Counted from the first letter of the stretch, positions 53,865-64,000 are shown. The stretch is 64,000 bases of DNA from Macquaria australasica (GCA_005408345.1 SEMN01000133.1:868001-932000); one strand, 5' to 3'. Translations and numbers: made by a program. Notes: generated by a model from the letters alone, not told the origin.

Positions 53865-54189
53865 CTTGTTTTTGCTCGTCAACAGACCCCCAAACCAAGC
53901 GTGCCAGCGAATGCCCTTTATGTCAGGTTTATTCTGTGTTCATGTTTATCGATCCTCTTCGTGAGTGTTTTTTGTTGTACTTTTGATTATCCTCTTCGTG
54001 AGAGTTTTTTTGTTGTATCTGGATTATCCTCTTTGTGAGTGTTTTTGTTGTACTTTGATTATCCTCGTTGTGAGCGCCTTTTGTTTGTTTATTGAAACAC
54101 CTCAGTAAAATTGCTGTGAAACTTAAAAGCCCTGGTCTCATGAGTCGTGCATTTGAGTCCGCCGGTCCTGTGTCAAAGTTCGTGACAGA

Positions 54190-54199
54190 ACGAACTGGC
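54190..54199 (+). promoter_or_regulatory. Primer-binding site (self-priming)
   Basis: ACGAACTGGC begins two bases after the LTR end. I see no clear match to the usual tRNA 3'-end PBS (TGG immediately after the LTR). It does pair perfectly over 10 nt with 53855-53864. The gag start at 54206 follows closely. Confidence 0.75.
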
Positions 54200-54205
54200 C
54201 AAGAT

Positions 54206-55256
54206 ATGGACTCAGCCGACTCGAAAAGACTGCAGCACGCTCTCTCTGCACAGGGCGCCATGCTGTACCAGCATGAGACTCAGCTAAACACCATCAGTCA
54301 GGGAGTGAGAAGTCTCACCGAGCTGCAGGGAGAGTTCCAAGGCACAGTCACCGCGCAAGTAAACCTCTTAGCAGGACAACTCCACCTGGTTCTGGTGCAC
54401 CTGGGTGCCGCAGCATCGGCAACACCGCACACCGAGACTCCACCCGCGGCACCCACCAGGAGTCATGCAGCTGTCCCTGCTCTAAGGCTGGCTTCCCCGG
54501 AAAGATTTTCTGGGAATTCAGGTGACTGTAGATCTTTTTTAGTACAGTGCGATTTACATTTCATGCATAATCCCGCTGCATTTGTGTCTGAGCAGGCTAA
54601 AGTAGCGTTTGTAGTATCGCACTTAACTGGCAGAGCAGCCGCTTGGGCCACCGCAGAGTGGGCAAGGAACTCAGAGATCTGCCATTCACTCGAAGCATTC
54701 AAAGGAGCCATGAGCAGGATATTCGACCACACTTCACCTGCCCGGGAGGCTTCTAGACGCCTGCTACAGATCCAGCAGCGTTCCCGGCAGGTGGTCGATT
54801 ACGCCATTGAGTTCTGAACCGTGGCTGCCGATAGTGGTTGGAACACTCCTGCTCTTATAGACGCCTTTATGAACGGGCTTGCGGAGCCCATCAAAGACCA
54901 ACTAGCACCTCTGGAATTACCACAGGAACTAGAGACTCATCGCCATGGCAATTCGGGTGGACAATCGCCTCCGAGAGCGGGAAAGAGAACGACAACGGAC
55001 CGCACTTCCTCTTCCCCGTCATCGAGGAGCAGCGCCAGGAATTCACTTCCCTGGGACACCGTCGCCTTCCTTATCCCCAGGAGCTGGGGAAACGGCGACA
55101 GCACCGGCTGCAGACGAGCTAATGCAATTGGGGAGGACCAGGATTTCCCCCGAGGAGAGACAGCGACGTCTACAAGAGGGAAGCTGTTTTTACTGCGGTC
55201 AACGGGAGCATCGAATCATCACCTGTCCGGTAAAAGATCGAGCTCACCAGCTATGA
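54206..55256 (+). pseudogene. gag (nucleocapsid) with nonsense codon and frame break
   Basis: The likely start is ATG at 54206, first after the PBS; the frame is open further upstream into the LTR. Residues 20-65 look helical (Gln/Leu-rich), 70-95 are Pro/Thr/Ala-rich, and from about 96 a retrotransposon gag domain begins (SPERFSG, later LTGRAAAWA). The frame stops after 203 codons at TGA 54815-54817, most simply a CGA-to-TGA change, and continues in the same frame beyond it. Near 54938 it shifts by a net loss of two bases or gain of one. The downstream frame holds an Arg-rich stretch and one CX2CX4HX4C zinc knuckle at 55185-55226, ending at TGA 55254-55256. The family role is particle assembly and RNA packaging; this copy cannot make a full Gag. 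Confidence 0.9.
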
Positions 55257-58200
55257 GGAGGGCGCTGGTGAGTAAGTCCTCGTTGAACTATCCTCCTCGT
55301 CCTATGACGCAGGTAACAATCTCTATTAATAATCAGAGGATAATTAAGGGGGTGCTAATTGACTCAGGGGCAGACGAGAATTTCATGGACTGGGATTTAG
55401 CTCGGCAGCTGCAGGTTAAGACTGTCCTCTTGGACACCCCAGTTAATGCCAGTGCTTTGGATGGTAGCCTGTTATTCCGAGTGACTCATAAGACTGAACC
55501 GGTGCAAATAACGTTAGAGGGGAATCATACAGAGATCCTACAGTTTCATTTATTCATGTCAGCTCAATATCCCCTAATATTAGGGTTCCCATGGTTAAAA
55601 GAACACAACCCCCACGTTGACTGGAGTTCAGGCGAGATTAAAGGGTGGGGGGAAGAGTGTACAAAGAAAAGCGGGATAACTCAAAAGGCACAACTAGACC
55701 CTTCCCAGAGCTTAATAACGACAGTTAATACCGACCATAACTTAGATTTCCCTGACTTGTCCATCGTCCCATCCTGTTGCCATGACTTGAAAGAAGTCTT
55801 TAGCAAGACCAAAGCACTGTCGCTCCCCCCTCACCGCTCTTTTGACTGTGCTATAGACTTGCTGCCTGGAGCGCCCATTCCTAAGGGGCGTCTCTACTCC
55901 ATCTCCAGGCCAGAGAGAGAGGCGATGGCCGAATACATCACCAACTCATTAAAGGCAGGAATCATCCGTCATTCATCCTCTCCAGCTGGAGCAGGATTTT
56001 TCTTTGTAGGCAAAAAAGATGGTTCCCTCAGACCCTGCATAGACTATAGCCCTCTCAATGACATCACAGTAAAAAACAGGTATCCACTACCTTTGATATC
56101 ATCCGCTTTTGAACTGTTACAGAATGCTAAGGTGTACACCAAATTGGACTTAAGAAATGCTTATCACCTCGTCCGGATCAGAAAAGGCGACGAGTGGAAA
56201 ACGGGGTTTAACACCCCTAACGGGCACTACGAGTATCTAGTCATGCCTTTTGGACTTTGTAACGCTCCCGCAGTTTTCCAGAATCTGGTGAATGATGTAT
56301 TGAGAGATTGTTTGAATGAATTTGTGTTTGTCTATTTGGATGACATATTGATTTTCTCACCAGACCTTAAGTCCCATATAGGTCATGTTCGGCAGGTGCT
56401 CCAGAAACTGTTGGACAATCAGCTGTATGTGAAGGCCGAAAAATGTGATTTTCATACGGACTCAGTGGCATTTCTGGGGTACATCATCACTAACAACCAG
56501 ATACAAATGGATCCGGCTAAGGTCAGTGCTGTGGCAAATTGGCCTATCCCAGACAGTTGAAAAAAGGTTCAACAGTTTCTGGGGTTTGCCAATTTCTATA
56601 GAAAATTCATTCGCAATTTTAGCACCATTGCTGCACCACTTCATGCTCTCACCTCTTCCAAAGTGCCGTTTCAGTGGAGCTCTCAGGCCGAGAAAGCCTT
56701 TCAAGACCTTAAGGGGAGATTCACCACGGCACCAGTACTCACAGTCCCCGACACTAAAAGACAGTTCGTGGTGGAGGTCGACGCCTCCAATGAAGGCATT
56801 GGGGCAGTGCTGTCCCAAAGGTCCGTTAAAGACAACCGGATGCACCCCTGCGCGTACCTGTTGCGTAAGTTAACCCCCGCAGAAAATAATTATGATGTAG
56901 GTAACAAAGAACTATTAGCGGTCAAGACAGCACTGGAAGAGTGGAGACACCTGTTGAAGGGGGCAGTGCACCCATTTTTAGTTTGGACAGACCACAAGAA
57001 TTTAGAATACCTCAGGAAAGCTAAGAGACTTAATTCTCGCCAAGCAAGATGGACTTTGTTTTTTAACCGTTTTCACTTCACCATTTCTTTTCGACCAGGT
57101 TCACAGAATGGCAAACCAGATGCGTTGTCCCGTCTTTTTGACCCGGAGCCAATTGCCAAGGAACCTGAAACAATCCTTCCACGAAACCGTGTGGTTGGGG
57201 TGATTTCTTGGCAAATAGAATCTGACGTGAAGCAGGCAAATGTGGGGAGCCCGGCACCTTGTGGGTGTCCAAGTAACCGTCTGTTTGTCCCTGTGTTTTT
57301 ACGCTCCAAGGTAATCCACTGGGCTCACACGTCCCTGCTCACGTGCCATCCGGGGGTCAAGCGAACCTTGTTTGTGGTAAGACAGAGATTCTGGTGGCCG
57401 GCCATGGAAAGGGAGGTGGCGGAGTATGTGGCAGCCTGTCCTGTTTGCGCACGGAACAAGTCATCACCTCGGGCCCAAGTCGGACTGTTGCATCCTTTGC
57501 CGGTTCCCCATCGGCCGTGGTCGCACATCTCGGTGGATTTCGTGACCGGACTACCACCTTCGGAAGGACACACGACCATCTTGACGGTGGTGGACCGTTT
57601 TTCGAAGATGGTCCACTTCATCCCCTTAGGCAAGTTGCCCTCGGCCAAGGAGACGGCTGAGGTCATGATGTCTCAGGTCTTCAGGGTTCATGGCTTCCCC
57701 ACGGATATTGTGTCGGATAGGGGCCCACAGTTTGTGTCGAAATTTTGGAATGAGTTTTGTCAGCTCATCGGCGCCACTGTCAGTCTATCATCTGGATATC
57801 ATCCACAGTCGAACGGTCAGACGGAGCGTCTCAATCAGGAGCTGGAGACGGGGTTACGTTGTCTGGTATCTCAGAACCAGGCCTCCTGGAGTAAACATCT
57901 CACCTGGGTAGAATATGCGCATAACTCCCTTCCCTCCGCTGCCACAGGCCTATCCCCTTTCCAATGTGTCAACGGCTACCAGCCTCCTCTGTTCCCGGAC
58001 ACAGAGAAGGAGGTCACGGTTCCCTCGGCTCATGCCATGGTCAGGCGCTGTCGCCGGATTTGGGCCGGGGCTCGGCAGGTACTCTTGCGGAGCTCGGCCC
58101 GGATGAAGGCGACAGCAGACCGGCGCCGACGACCGGCTCCTCTCTACAGTCCGGGCCAAAGGGTGTGGCTTGCCACCAAGGACTTGCCCCTCCATGTTCT

Positions 58201-58630
58201 CTCCAGGAAATTGGCTCCGAGGTTCGTAGGTCCATTCCCCATAGCTAAGGTAATTAACCCTGTTTCTGTCCGTTTACGTCTCCCAAGGTCTTTAAAGGTC
58301 CACCCCACATTTCATGTGAATAGGGTCAAGCCGGTCAAGGATAGCGCTCTGGTGCCCGCCTCCAAACCCCCTCCACCCCCCCGGGTTGTTGATGGCGGTC
58401 TGGTGTATACGGTGAAAAAACTGCTGGCAGTTCGCAACCGTGGTCGAGGCCGGCAGTTTTTGGTGGACTAGGAGGGGTATGGTCCAGAGGAGCGGTCATG
58501 GATCCCGTCACGATTCATTGTGGACGATCAACTGATTAGGGACTTTTATGACGGTCATCCAGAGCTTCCTGGGCCGTCGGGAGTCGGCCCTAGAGGGGGG
58601 GGTACTGTTGTGTCTCGTCAACATTGTTAA
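55257..58630 (+). pseudogene. pol: PR-RT-RNase H-integrase-chromodomain, two stops
   Basis: The pol frame is -1 relative to the gag C-terminus. The protease has DSGA at 55361. RT has its first catalytic Asp (LDL) at 56147 and YLDD at 56333-56344. RNase H has VDAS (Asp 56780) and WTDHK (Asp 56990). Integrase has an HHCC finger (His 57326, His 57347, Cys 57437, Cys 57446) and the D,D35E triad at 57536, 57716 and 57824. A GPF module is at 58229-58237. A C-terminal chromodomain begins near 58385. All these key residues are intact. TGA at 56558-56560 cuts the protein between RT and RNase H, and TAG at 58469-58471 cuts the chromodomain. Past that stop the frame stays open to TAA at 58628-58630, inside the 3' LTR. 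In this family pol copies RNA to DNA and integrates it; the chromodomain guides site choice. Confidence 0.93.
58592..58602 (+). promoter_or_regulatory. Polypurine tract
   Basis: AGAGGGGGGGG, separated by TAC from the 3' LTR start at 58606. It is the expected RNase H-resistant primer for plus-strand synthesis, and its sequence fits fish gypsy elements. Confidence 0.88.
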
Positions 58631-59098
58631 GTTTGTCATGTCCTGTTTTATTGTGTAGTAACTCTTTCCTCTCGTTTCAGACCCTGACTTCCTCCCTTTG
58701 TGTGATTTTCCCGCCAGTGTGATTGTCTACCCCGCCCCTGATTGTGTTCACCTGTTCTCCCCTACCTCATGTATTTATAGTCTGCGTCTCCCCTTGTCCT
58801 GTGCCAGTTCGTCTTGTTTTTGCTCGTCAACAGACCCCCAAACCAAACGTGCCAGCGAATGCCCTTTATGTCAGGTTTATTCTGTGTTCATGTTTATCGA
58901 TCCTCTTCGTGAGTGTTTTTTGTTGTACTTTTGATTATCCTCTTCGTGAGTGTTTTTGTTGTACTTTGATTATCCTCGTTGTGAGCGCCTTTTGTTTGTT
59001 TATTGAAACACCTCAGTAAAACTGCTGTGAAACTTAAAAGCCCTGGTCTCATGAGTCGTGCATTTGAGTCCGCCGGTCCTGTGTCAAAGTTCGTGACA
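58606..59098 (+). repeat. 3' LTR (493 bp)
   Basis: Direct repeat of 53658-54187. It is 37 bp shorter because the internal array has three units (starting 58899, 58933 and 58968) instead of four. Apart from that there are two substitutions. It ends GTTCGTGACA. The last 25 bases of the ancestral pol frame run into its start. Confidence 0.97.
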
Positions 59099-59103
59099 CA
59101 GAG
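59099..59103. repeat. 5-bp target-site duplication, right
   Basis: CAGAG, identical to 53653-53657, immediately after the terminal ACA of the 3' LTR. Confidence 0.95.
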
Positions 59104-61429
59104 AAATAGAAACAGAGTCACTGAGACCAAACCAGCTTGAATCATAATTTCCTACACTGTGTTCAGTGGAAGTAGAATAATCTGTCTAATTGGTCTTATC
59201 TTATCTATGGGGAAAGTAACTGAGGTCAGATAGTGTAGTGCAGTCAACATTTCCACTTCTGCAAGTGTCCTCTCTTTTTCTAACTTCAAGCACTGACTAT
59301 CAGACAATGAAACACAGAGTAGAAAGTACTGTACCTGAGGTCAAAAACATTAACAGAATGAGAATATTATTATGCAAGCTGCATAGGTAACTAATGTTTA
59401 GGCTTCAGGGATACTACAGGGCTCTCTGATTAAATGTGCTCATGCGTTCTGTCCCTTTTTCCATCACACAGATGAGGACTTAGTTAATAAGAATGCAACG
59501 CCATGCTCTTGCTGGTACTGTGGATAGTGTGAGTGGGACAACAACAAATTTGCATTCATCAGCAGCAGATGTTGTCACATGCTTAAGTTCACTTAATCAC
59601 CTCTGCAGAGTCATGCAAAAATATTCCTTATGTCTAGATCAAAGAATGACACCTACTGTCCCCCGAAACCAAACAGGACACTTTCCTCCTTCCTTACTCA
59701 TGGGAAATTATTTGCCTCTCGTGTCTTTCACTTTAGCTATTGCATATTTCCTGAACCCAGACACCTAACTGGAGAAAGATTTAATGACTGCATTTACATA
59801 CATGCAGTCTGTATTGATCCACCTCAGCTCCTATGCAGTCAGCAGATTCTGAATCACCACCATCAACATTAATGTCATAACATGGCAATTTTAGAGACAG
59901 GCCTGTAATGGCACCACAAACAACTTTAATAGCACACTTAGCTTTTAGCTATTGTGCATACAAAACAACCTGCAGTGTTGCCATCAGTTCACATGGCTTT
60001 ATATGCGAATCTTATATAGTGGTAGGTATAAGGATTTATATTTGTCTAGTTAAGTTTGTTGTGCTGGACATAATTTACAAATTACATACTGATTATGGAA
60101 AAGAAAATGTCCACTGGTATCAGTCAATATGAATATTTGCTGCCTTTGAAGTTGATTTTCTTTTCTTACCCCATAAAAAATTAAATACGTTATGGAGCCA
60201 AGCTCCCCTTAAAGATTCAGAAAATCAAATTAATCACTACTATGTGAGAATTAGAGTTTATGGCTAAGCCAATAGAGGTGAACCATGTCTGTAATTGCCA
60301 TATAATACTGCAGCATGACTAGTTGGAAGTGAAATGTGAAAACTGCCTTGCCATCATTTTCTCTCTCATATATGTGATTTCATGCAAATGTTTTAAACCT
60401 TTGGAAAAAGGCTCTGTTTTTATAATGACTTTTTATGCCACATTTCACTATTAGAGATAGAAGGTGGCTAGCACCTCAAGGGCCTTAATACCACATAAAG
60501 GCTCAAAGGTAGAAAATTGTATATATATATATGTATGCAAATATTTGATGATGTACTGCATGTTTATTTTAGGGGAGAAAGGGAGTGAAGGCATTGCTGT
60601 TGACTGTAGAAATAAATTGCTGTTGTTCATCTTAAAGCCTTACTAAAAAAAGGGGAGTGGGGGGGACTAATTAACAAACAAAAACACATTTTCCTATTTA
60701 CCCCTAGTAATATCCAGCCAGATAATTTCAGTTTTTTGGCAGGGTTTAGACATTTCCCCCCACTGAATCTTCCACCGCAGCAGTTGAAGTAAAATACATG
60801 TGGGTTGTGGTGCTCAAAGCATCAGACAATTCCATTAAAAAAAACCTCATCAGCCATGTCTCATTACAGAACAATGTTTCCATTATGCAAGATAATCCAC
60901 AGACCTCCCTGTCAATAGACCTCACCATTAACAAGGAGAACGGTTGATGGCCATACTCTGGAAAATAATACTGTAGTTATCAGGAAGACTGTTCACAGTG
61001 AGGTCTGTGGATTACCTTGAGTAACAAGGCTTGTTTCTGAAAAGACAAAACAAATGTAAGAGAAACAATTACATTTTTCTGTGCTTTTGAGTGCCAAAGA
61101 CACAATTCCATCTAGCTCCATTGCAATGGCCTGCTGGCAGAAGTGTCAGCAATGGAGACTCAAAGACTTTGCCAAACAAAATGACTTTGCTCGATTGCAT
61201 TAGGGGTAAGTGAGAAAATATTTTGATTTGTGAATTAGGTGACCTGAAATTTTAGCTAAAAAGCAAAAAAATGTAAAAGAACAGCAACTTGTGCAAAAAC
61301 ATCTCATTATGCTCTAATTTCTCTCTCTTCCATGTATTTATTAAGTCTGTCTCTCATGGGAAGGGGCTGTGCAGTGTGGCTGTTTAGTCAGTAGCGTACA
61401 TTTTTAAAAATCTCTCCATCTCTCCTCCA
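59104..61429. other. Gene-free host DNA downstream of the retrotransposon
   Basis: No exon or known repeat is recognised. A 20-bp inverted repeat pair lies at 60888-60907 and 61000-61019. The run TCTCTCCATCTCTCCTCCAG at the right edge is a strong acceptor-like tract. Confidence 0.45.
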
Positions 61430-61680
61430 GTCAATCTATCAGGTTGCCCGCTCATGTCAGGCTGTCGCGTGGCAGCGAACTCGTGAATGACTGATCGCCG
61501 TCTGAGGTGCGTAGAGAGGGAGGTGCTGCTAAGACAGACCCCTCCGTGGCAAAGGCAGTAGTCGTGCACGTCAATCAGAGCTCCGCATGACCTTGTGTCA
61601 AATCAAACAGCTCCACTGCTGTAACACAGAGGACACGCAGCTCAGACCCTTTCACCACGGCGGTCAGCAAGGAGTCAGAG
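61430..61680 (+). other. Candidate non-coding (5' UTR) exon, CpG-rich
   Basis: A polypyrimidine tract ending CTCCTCCAG at 61429 and a consensus donor GAG|GTAAGG at 61680/61681 bound 251 bases. The segment holds about 15 CpG in its last 240 bases, far above the flanks. All three plus-strand frames are closed early, so it would be untranslated. It could be an internal 5' UTR exon or, given the CpG density, a first exon with its promoter. A minus-strand open frame of 61 codons also overlaps, without a recognisable domain. This is the best host-gene signal in the window, but it rests on motif quality only. Confidence 0.35.
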
Positions 61681-63469
61681 GTAAGGGTCCCATTTTCTTT
61701 TAACACACACATCACCATTACATATTATAAAGCTATCCACCCACAAATCAAGCACACCTATACCCACTTATTTAGTGGTCAATTCAAAATTGAAATTAGG
61801 GCTCCAGGGTACTACCATCATAGCAGTAATTAGCTGTCATAACCACACATATAGCTGTTCCCTGTTCCCAATTTTGCTTTAGCCGGCACAAGAATTATCC
61901 AGCCAAATTTTATACATTATTTCATATTTTGTTCCAACCATGAATTTTGACTGGATGAGAGATAGCACAGGGACAGTATGACTACTTGAGTATTATCACT
62001 TTGCTCTGTTTAAATTTCTGTGACAATTGACACTGACATTCATTTCTGCTGCTATCAAGACAACTCATTTACCCACTGTGGAGGACAAGGCTTTGGATGT
62101 CATTTTTTTTTTTTTTATGTAGTCGTGACATGACATTTAAAGAATTAATACAATAAAAAAAAAAGAAGGTGAGGCAAAGGCAGAGGAAGTGTGTGAGCCT
62201 TTTAGAACTATTTCTAACATTGTTGTTTCTGCACAGTCAGTGTTATTAGATTTGGAGCTGGATGATCTTAAGTATGTTCAGATACATTTTGACAATAAGC
62301 CAGAATTAGCTGTCAGACATAACACAGGCTGTTGTGGAAGTATACAAAACAATGTTACTTAGCAACAGGGAACTTTTTTTTTTCTTGGTGGAGAACAAAA
62401 ATACATTTTCCAAACAAACTGAAAGAATCTGTTTTGTTAATCTATAAATAGTATTAAATAAAAGCAATTATGGACCAAAATACTCCGGGCAATGCTATAC
62501 TATATTGGCAATTCTGTGTTGAACATTACTTTTCATATATTACTGCTGCTGTTTAGAAACAAACATAACACAAGAAAGTTTCATTTTCCTTTTCCCAACT
62601 TAAAGCCCTGAGTGATCAGCACACCTACCCACCCTCTCACCACTGCACCCTGTAGGCCCACAGCAGCACCCAGACAGAAGCACTTTGTTTGGGATTAGAT
62701 TTAAGAAACCAACATGGGGAAAGTTTAAGGTCAACTGCTCTCTTCGCTTCCCTTCACATTTTCGCATCATCAGACACAAGCCATACGAGATAATATGACA
62801 ACCTTGTCTTCTCTCCAACACATCTACAGCAGTTACTACAGGATATCAGAATGATATACAGTATGATGCATGATTCTATCTCAAAATAACATGTCACAGA
62901 TATTGAACAATAGAGATTTGTTGCCAAAAAGACTTACAACTGAATTTGTATTTAAAAAGAAAGAAAGAAAAGTCAAAGAATCCCATCTTTTCAGATGCAT
63001 GCTTGTTTCAGTGTCAGATAAAGTTTGTTTGTATAGCCCAAACATATATGTCACAATGGGCCTTACATTGTTAGCAACAGCTCCAGACTCTGCCCGAGCT
63101 CTCTCTCTTTAACATGTTAACATGGTTTGAGGGATGTAATCTGCTGTGATGGATGTCAGAGCAGGAAGCTTGGTGGAGCAGGGAGCAGGGTAGGTGGAAA
63201 GATGGAGGAGGACCAGCTTTTCCAGACAACTCACAGAGAGAAGAACAGCTCAGAGAAGACCCAAGTCCCCGTATGATGGCAAGGCATCAGCAGGTCATGT
63301 GGCAGACATTGGAAGACAAATTCAAGACTCTGACACCCATGCCACAGGAGAGGTAAGGTCTGGAATATCTTGGAAGGAAGAGAAAACATTGTAAGCAGGA
63401 TCCATGTGATGTGTGTCTCCAAGCTTTTAGAAGCTAGACGGCAGGACTCAAAGATGGAGAGCACTGAGC
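61681..63469. other. Gene-free host DNA
   Basis: A T run at 62104-62116 and an A run at 62155-62164 are the only simple repeats. No exon or known repeat is recognised. Part of 63130-63469 may belong to the decayed LINE that follows, but I cannot align it. Confidence 0.4.
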
Positions 63470-63640
63470 AATAATTAGGATTGATGGAAACATAGGGTGT
63501 CATCAGCATAGGAGTAAAAATGAATGTCAAAGTTTTGTTTGGGTTCCCAAGCGGGATCATATAGATAAAGAAAAGAACTGGAACAAGTGCAGAGCCTTGA
63601 GGGATGGCATGCAGTGTGGAGACATGAACAGCTTTTCTTA
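63470..63640 (-). mobile_element. Decayed L2-like LINE reverse-transcriptase fragment
   Basis: On the minus strand one frame reads PQGSALVPVLFFIYMIPLGN from about 63602 towards 63543. This is a close version of the PQGSVLGPLLFSIYM...LPLG motif preceding the LINE RT active site. Shifting frame by one restores FYSYADDT, with YADD at 63499-63510, the catalytic box. The frame change and upstream stops show it is dead. The clade is probably L2/Rex; only about 170 bp can be aligned by eye. Confidence 0.7.
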
Positions 63641-64000
63641 AGAAACACTGTTATATACTGATTAGATCTTATACCACCTAAAACATGAGAGTGCACATTT
63701 GTGGACTTCTATATAGGTTTTCAAGTAAAATGTAATGATTGACAAAGGCTGTGCAGATCAAGGAGATTTAAAAAAGAGGTTTAGTTGGAATTTTGCCTGA
63801 AATATCCTGATTTAAGAGCATTTCATATCAAGCTACATTGATCATTTTTGAAAAAGAAGGGCAATATTGTGAAACTAAATAAATAAATAAATGCAACAAA
63901 GACAATTACAGAACTATAAAAGTCTTACTCTTTCAAAAAAAACAAAAAAAAAAGAGCCAGTTTCATTGCTAGAACACTGAAGTCCTTTTATTGCTAAGGT
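63641..64000. other. Gene-free host DNA
   Basis: A short (AAAT)n run lies at about 63878-63892 and an A-rich run at 63935-63953. No gene seen. Confidence 0.45.

Larger units (their letters stand above)
53658..54187 (+). repeat. 5' LTR (530 bp)
   Basis: It begins TGTTGTGTCTC and ends TTCGTGACA. It is the direct repeat of 58606-59098, with two substitutions (G at 53899 versus A at 58847; T at 54111 versus C at 59022) and one extra unit of an internal ~35-37-bp tandem array. The array has four GAT(TAT)CCTC...GTTGTA units here (starting 53951, 53985, 54022 and 54057) and three in the 3' LTR. U3 carries TATTTATAG at 53824-53832. R probably starts near 53855. AGTAAA at 54104-54109 is a plausible polyadenylation hexamer. 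Confidence 0.97.
53658..59098 (+). mobile_element. Ty3/gypsy LTR retrotransposon, Tf1/sushi-type chromovirus
   Basis: A full-length 5,441-bp element: LTR, PBS, gag, pol (PR-RT-RH-IN-GPF-chromodomain), PPT, LTR, flanked by CAGAG duplications. There is no envelope gene. Pol order, the chromodomain and the self-complementary PBS place it in the Tf1/sushi group known from fish and fungi. That lineage also gave rise to domesticated mammalian genes such as PEG10. It is GC-richer than its flanks. The copy is defective: stops at 54815, 56558 and 58469 and a frame break near 54938. The near-identical LTRs show recent insertion, so it was probably mobilised with proteins from an intact relative. Its RNA, PBS, PPT and LTR ends look serviceable. 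Confidence 0.96.

Noticed and set aside
53750..54038. Small open frames in the LTRs (repeated near 58700-59019)
   Set aside because: They recur only because the LTR is duplicated; LTRs of this class do not encode proteins.
55178..55184. GGGAAGC as the gag-pol slippery site, one base from the PEG10-type GGGAAAC
   Set aside because: It is in the right phase but lies before the zinc knuckle, so slipping here would drop the knuckle from the fusion product; it is also not a perfect heptamer.

Overview
The window reads as vertebrate, most likely teleost fish, chromosomal DNA. It is AT-leaning, has no long host reading frames, and carries simple repeats such as (CA)n and (TATC)n. It also holds many interspersed repeats whose wording I recognise from fish, especially percomorph, genomes. 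The species call is inference from these repeats and from one Ty3/gypsy retrotransposon of the Tf1/sushi (V-clade chromovirus) kind. No CRISPR array, operon, bacterial gene, rRNA or functional tRNA is visible.

The one clear coding object is an LTR retrotransposon at 53658-59098. It is complete in outline: CAGAG target-site duplication, 530-bp 5' LTR, self-priming PBS, gag with a zinc knuckle, pol ordered protease, reverse transcriptase, RNase H, integrase, GPF module and chromodomain, then polypurine tract and 493-bp 3' LTR. There is no envelope gene. The LTRs differ by two substitutions and one ~37-bp repeat unit, so the insertion looks young, yet gag and pol carry three nonsense codons and a frame break. 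It therefore probably moved as a defective copy using proteins from a relative. The sequence at the predicted transcript start is a perfect 10-nt complement of the site just after the 5' LTR, the arrangement used for self-primed reverse transcription in the Tf1/sushi group.

The rest is non-coding DNA with older repeats. These are an intact 508-bp hAT-like MITE with 22-bp perfect terminal inverted repeats and an 8-bp duplication (34660-35167); a second MITE family in three copies (13765-14175, 16310-16836, 44985-45640); a third dispersed family in three copies (2696-3045, 33434-33574, 42146-42334); a truncated CAGTGGTGG-type element (50313-50781); a 640-bp repeat with internal duplication (8722-9362); a tRNA-derived SINE remnant (32540-32695); and decayed L2-like LINE pieces (46740-47190 and, on the minus strand, 63470-63640).

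Host signals are weak. A CpG-rich, splice-bounded, non-coding segment at 61430-61680 could be a 5' UTR exon. Two small splice-bounded segments near 28 kb are weaker candidates. Several unique stretches look like possible conserved non-coding elements. The layout fits a long intron or gene desert. Two compact hairpins (48454-48522 and 40788-40842) deserve a small-RNA check.
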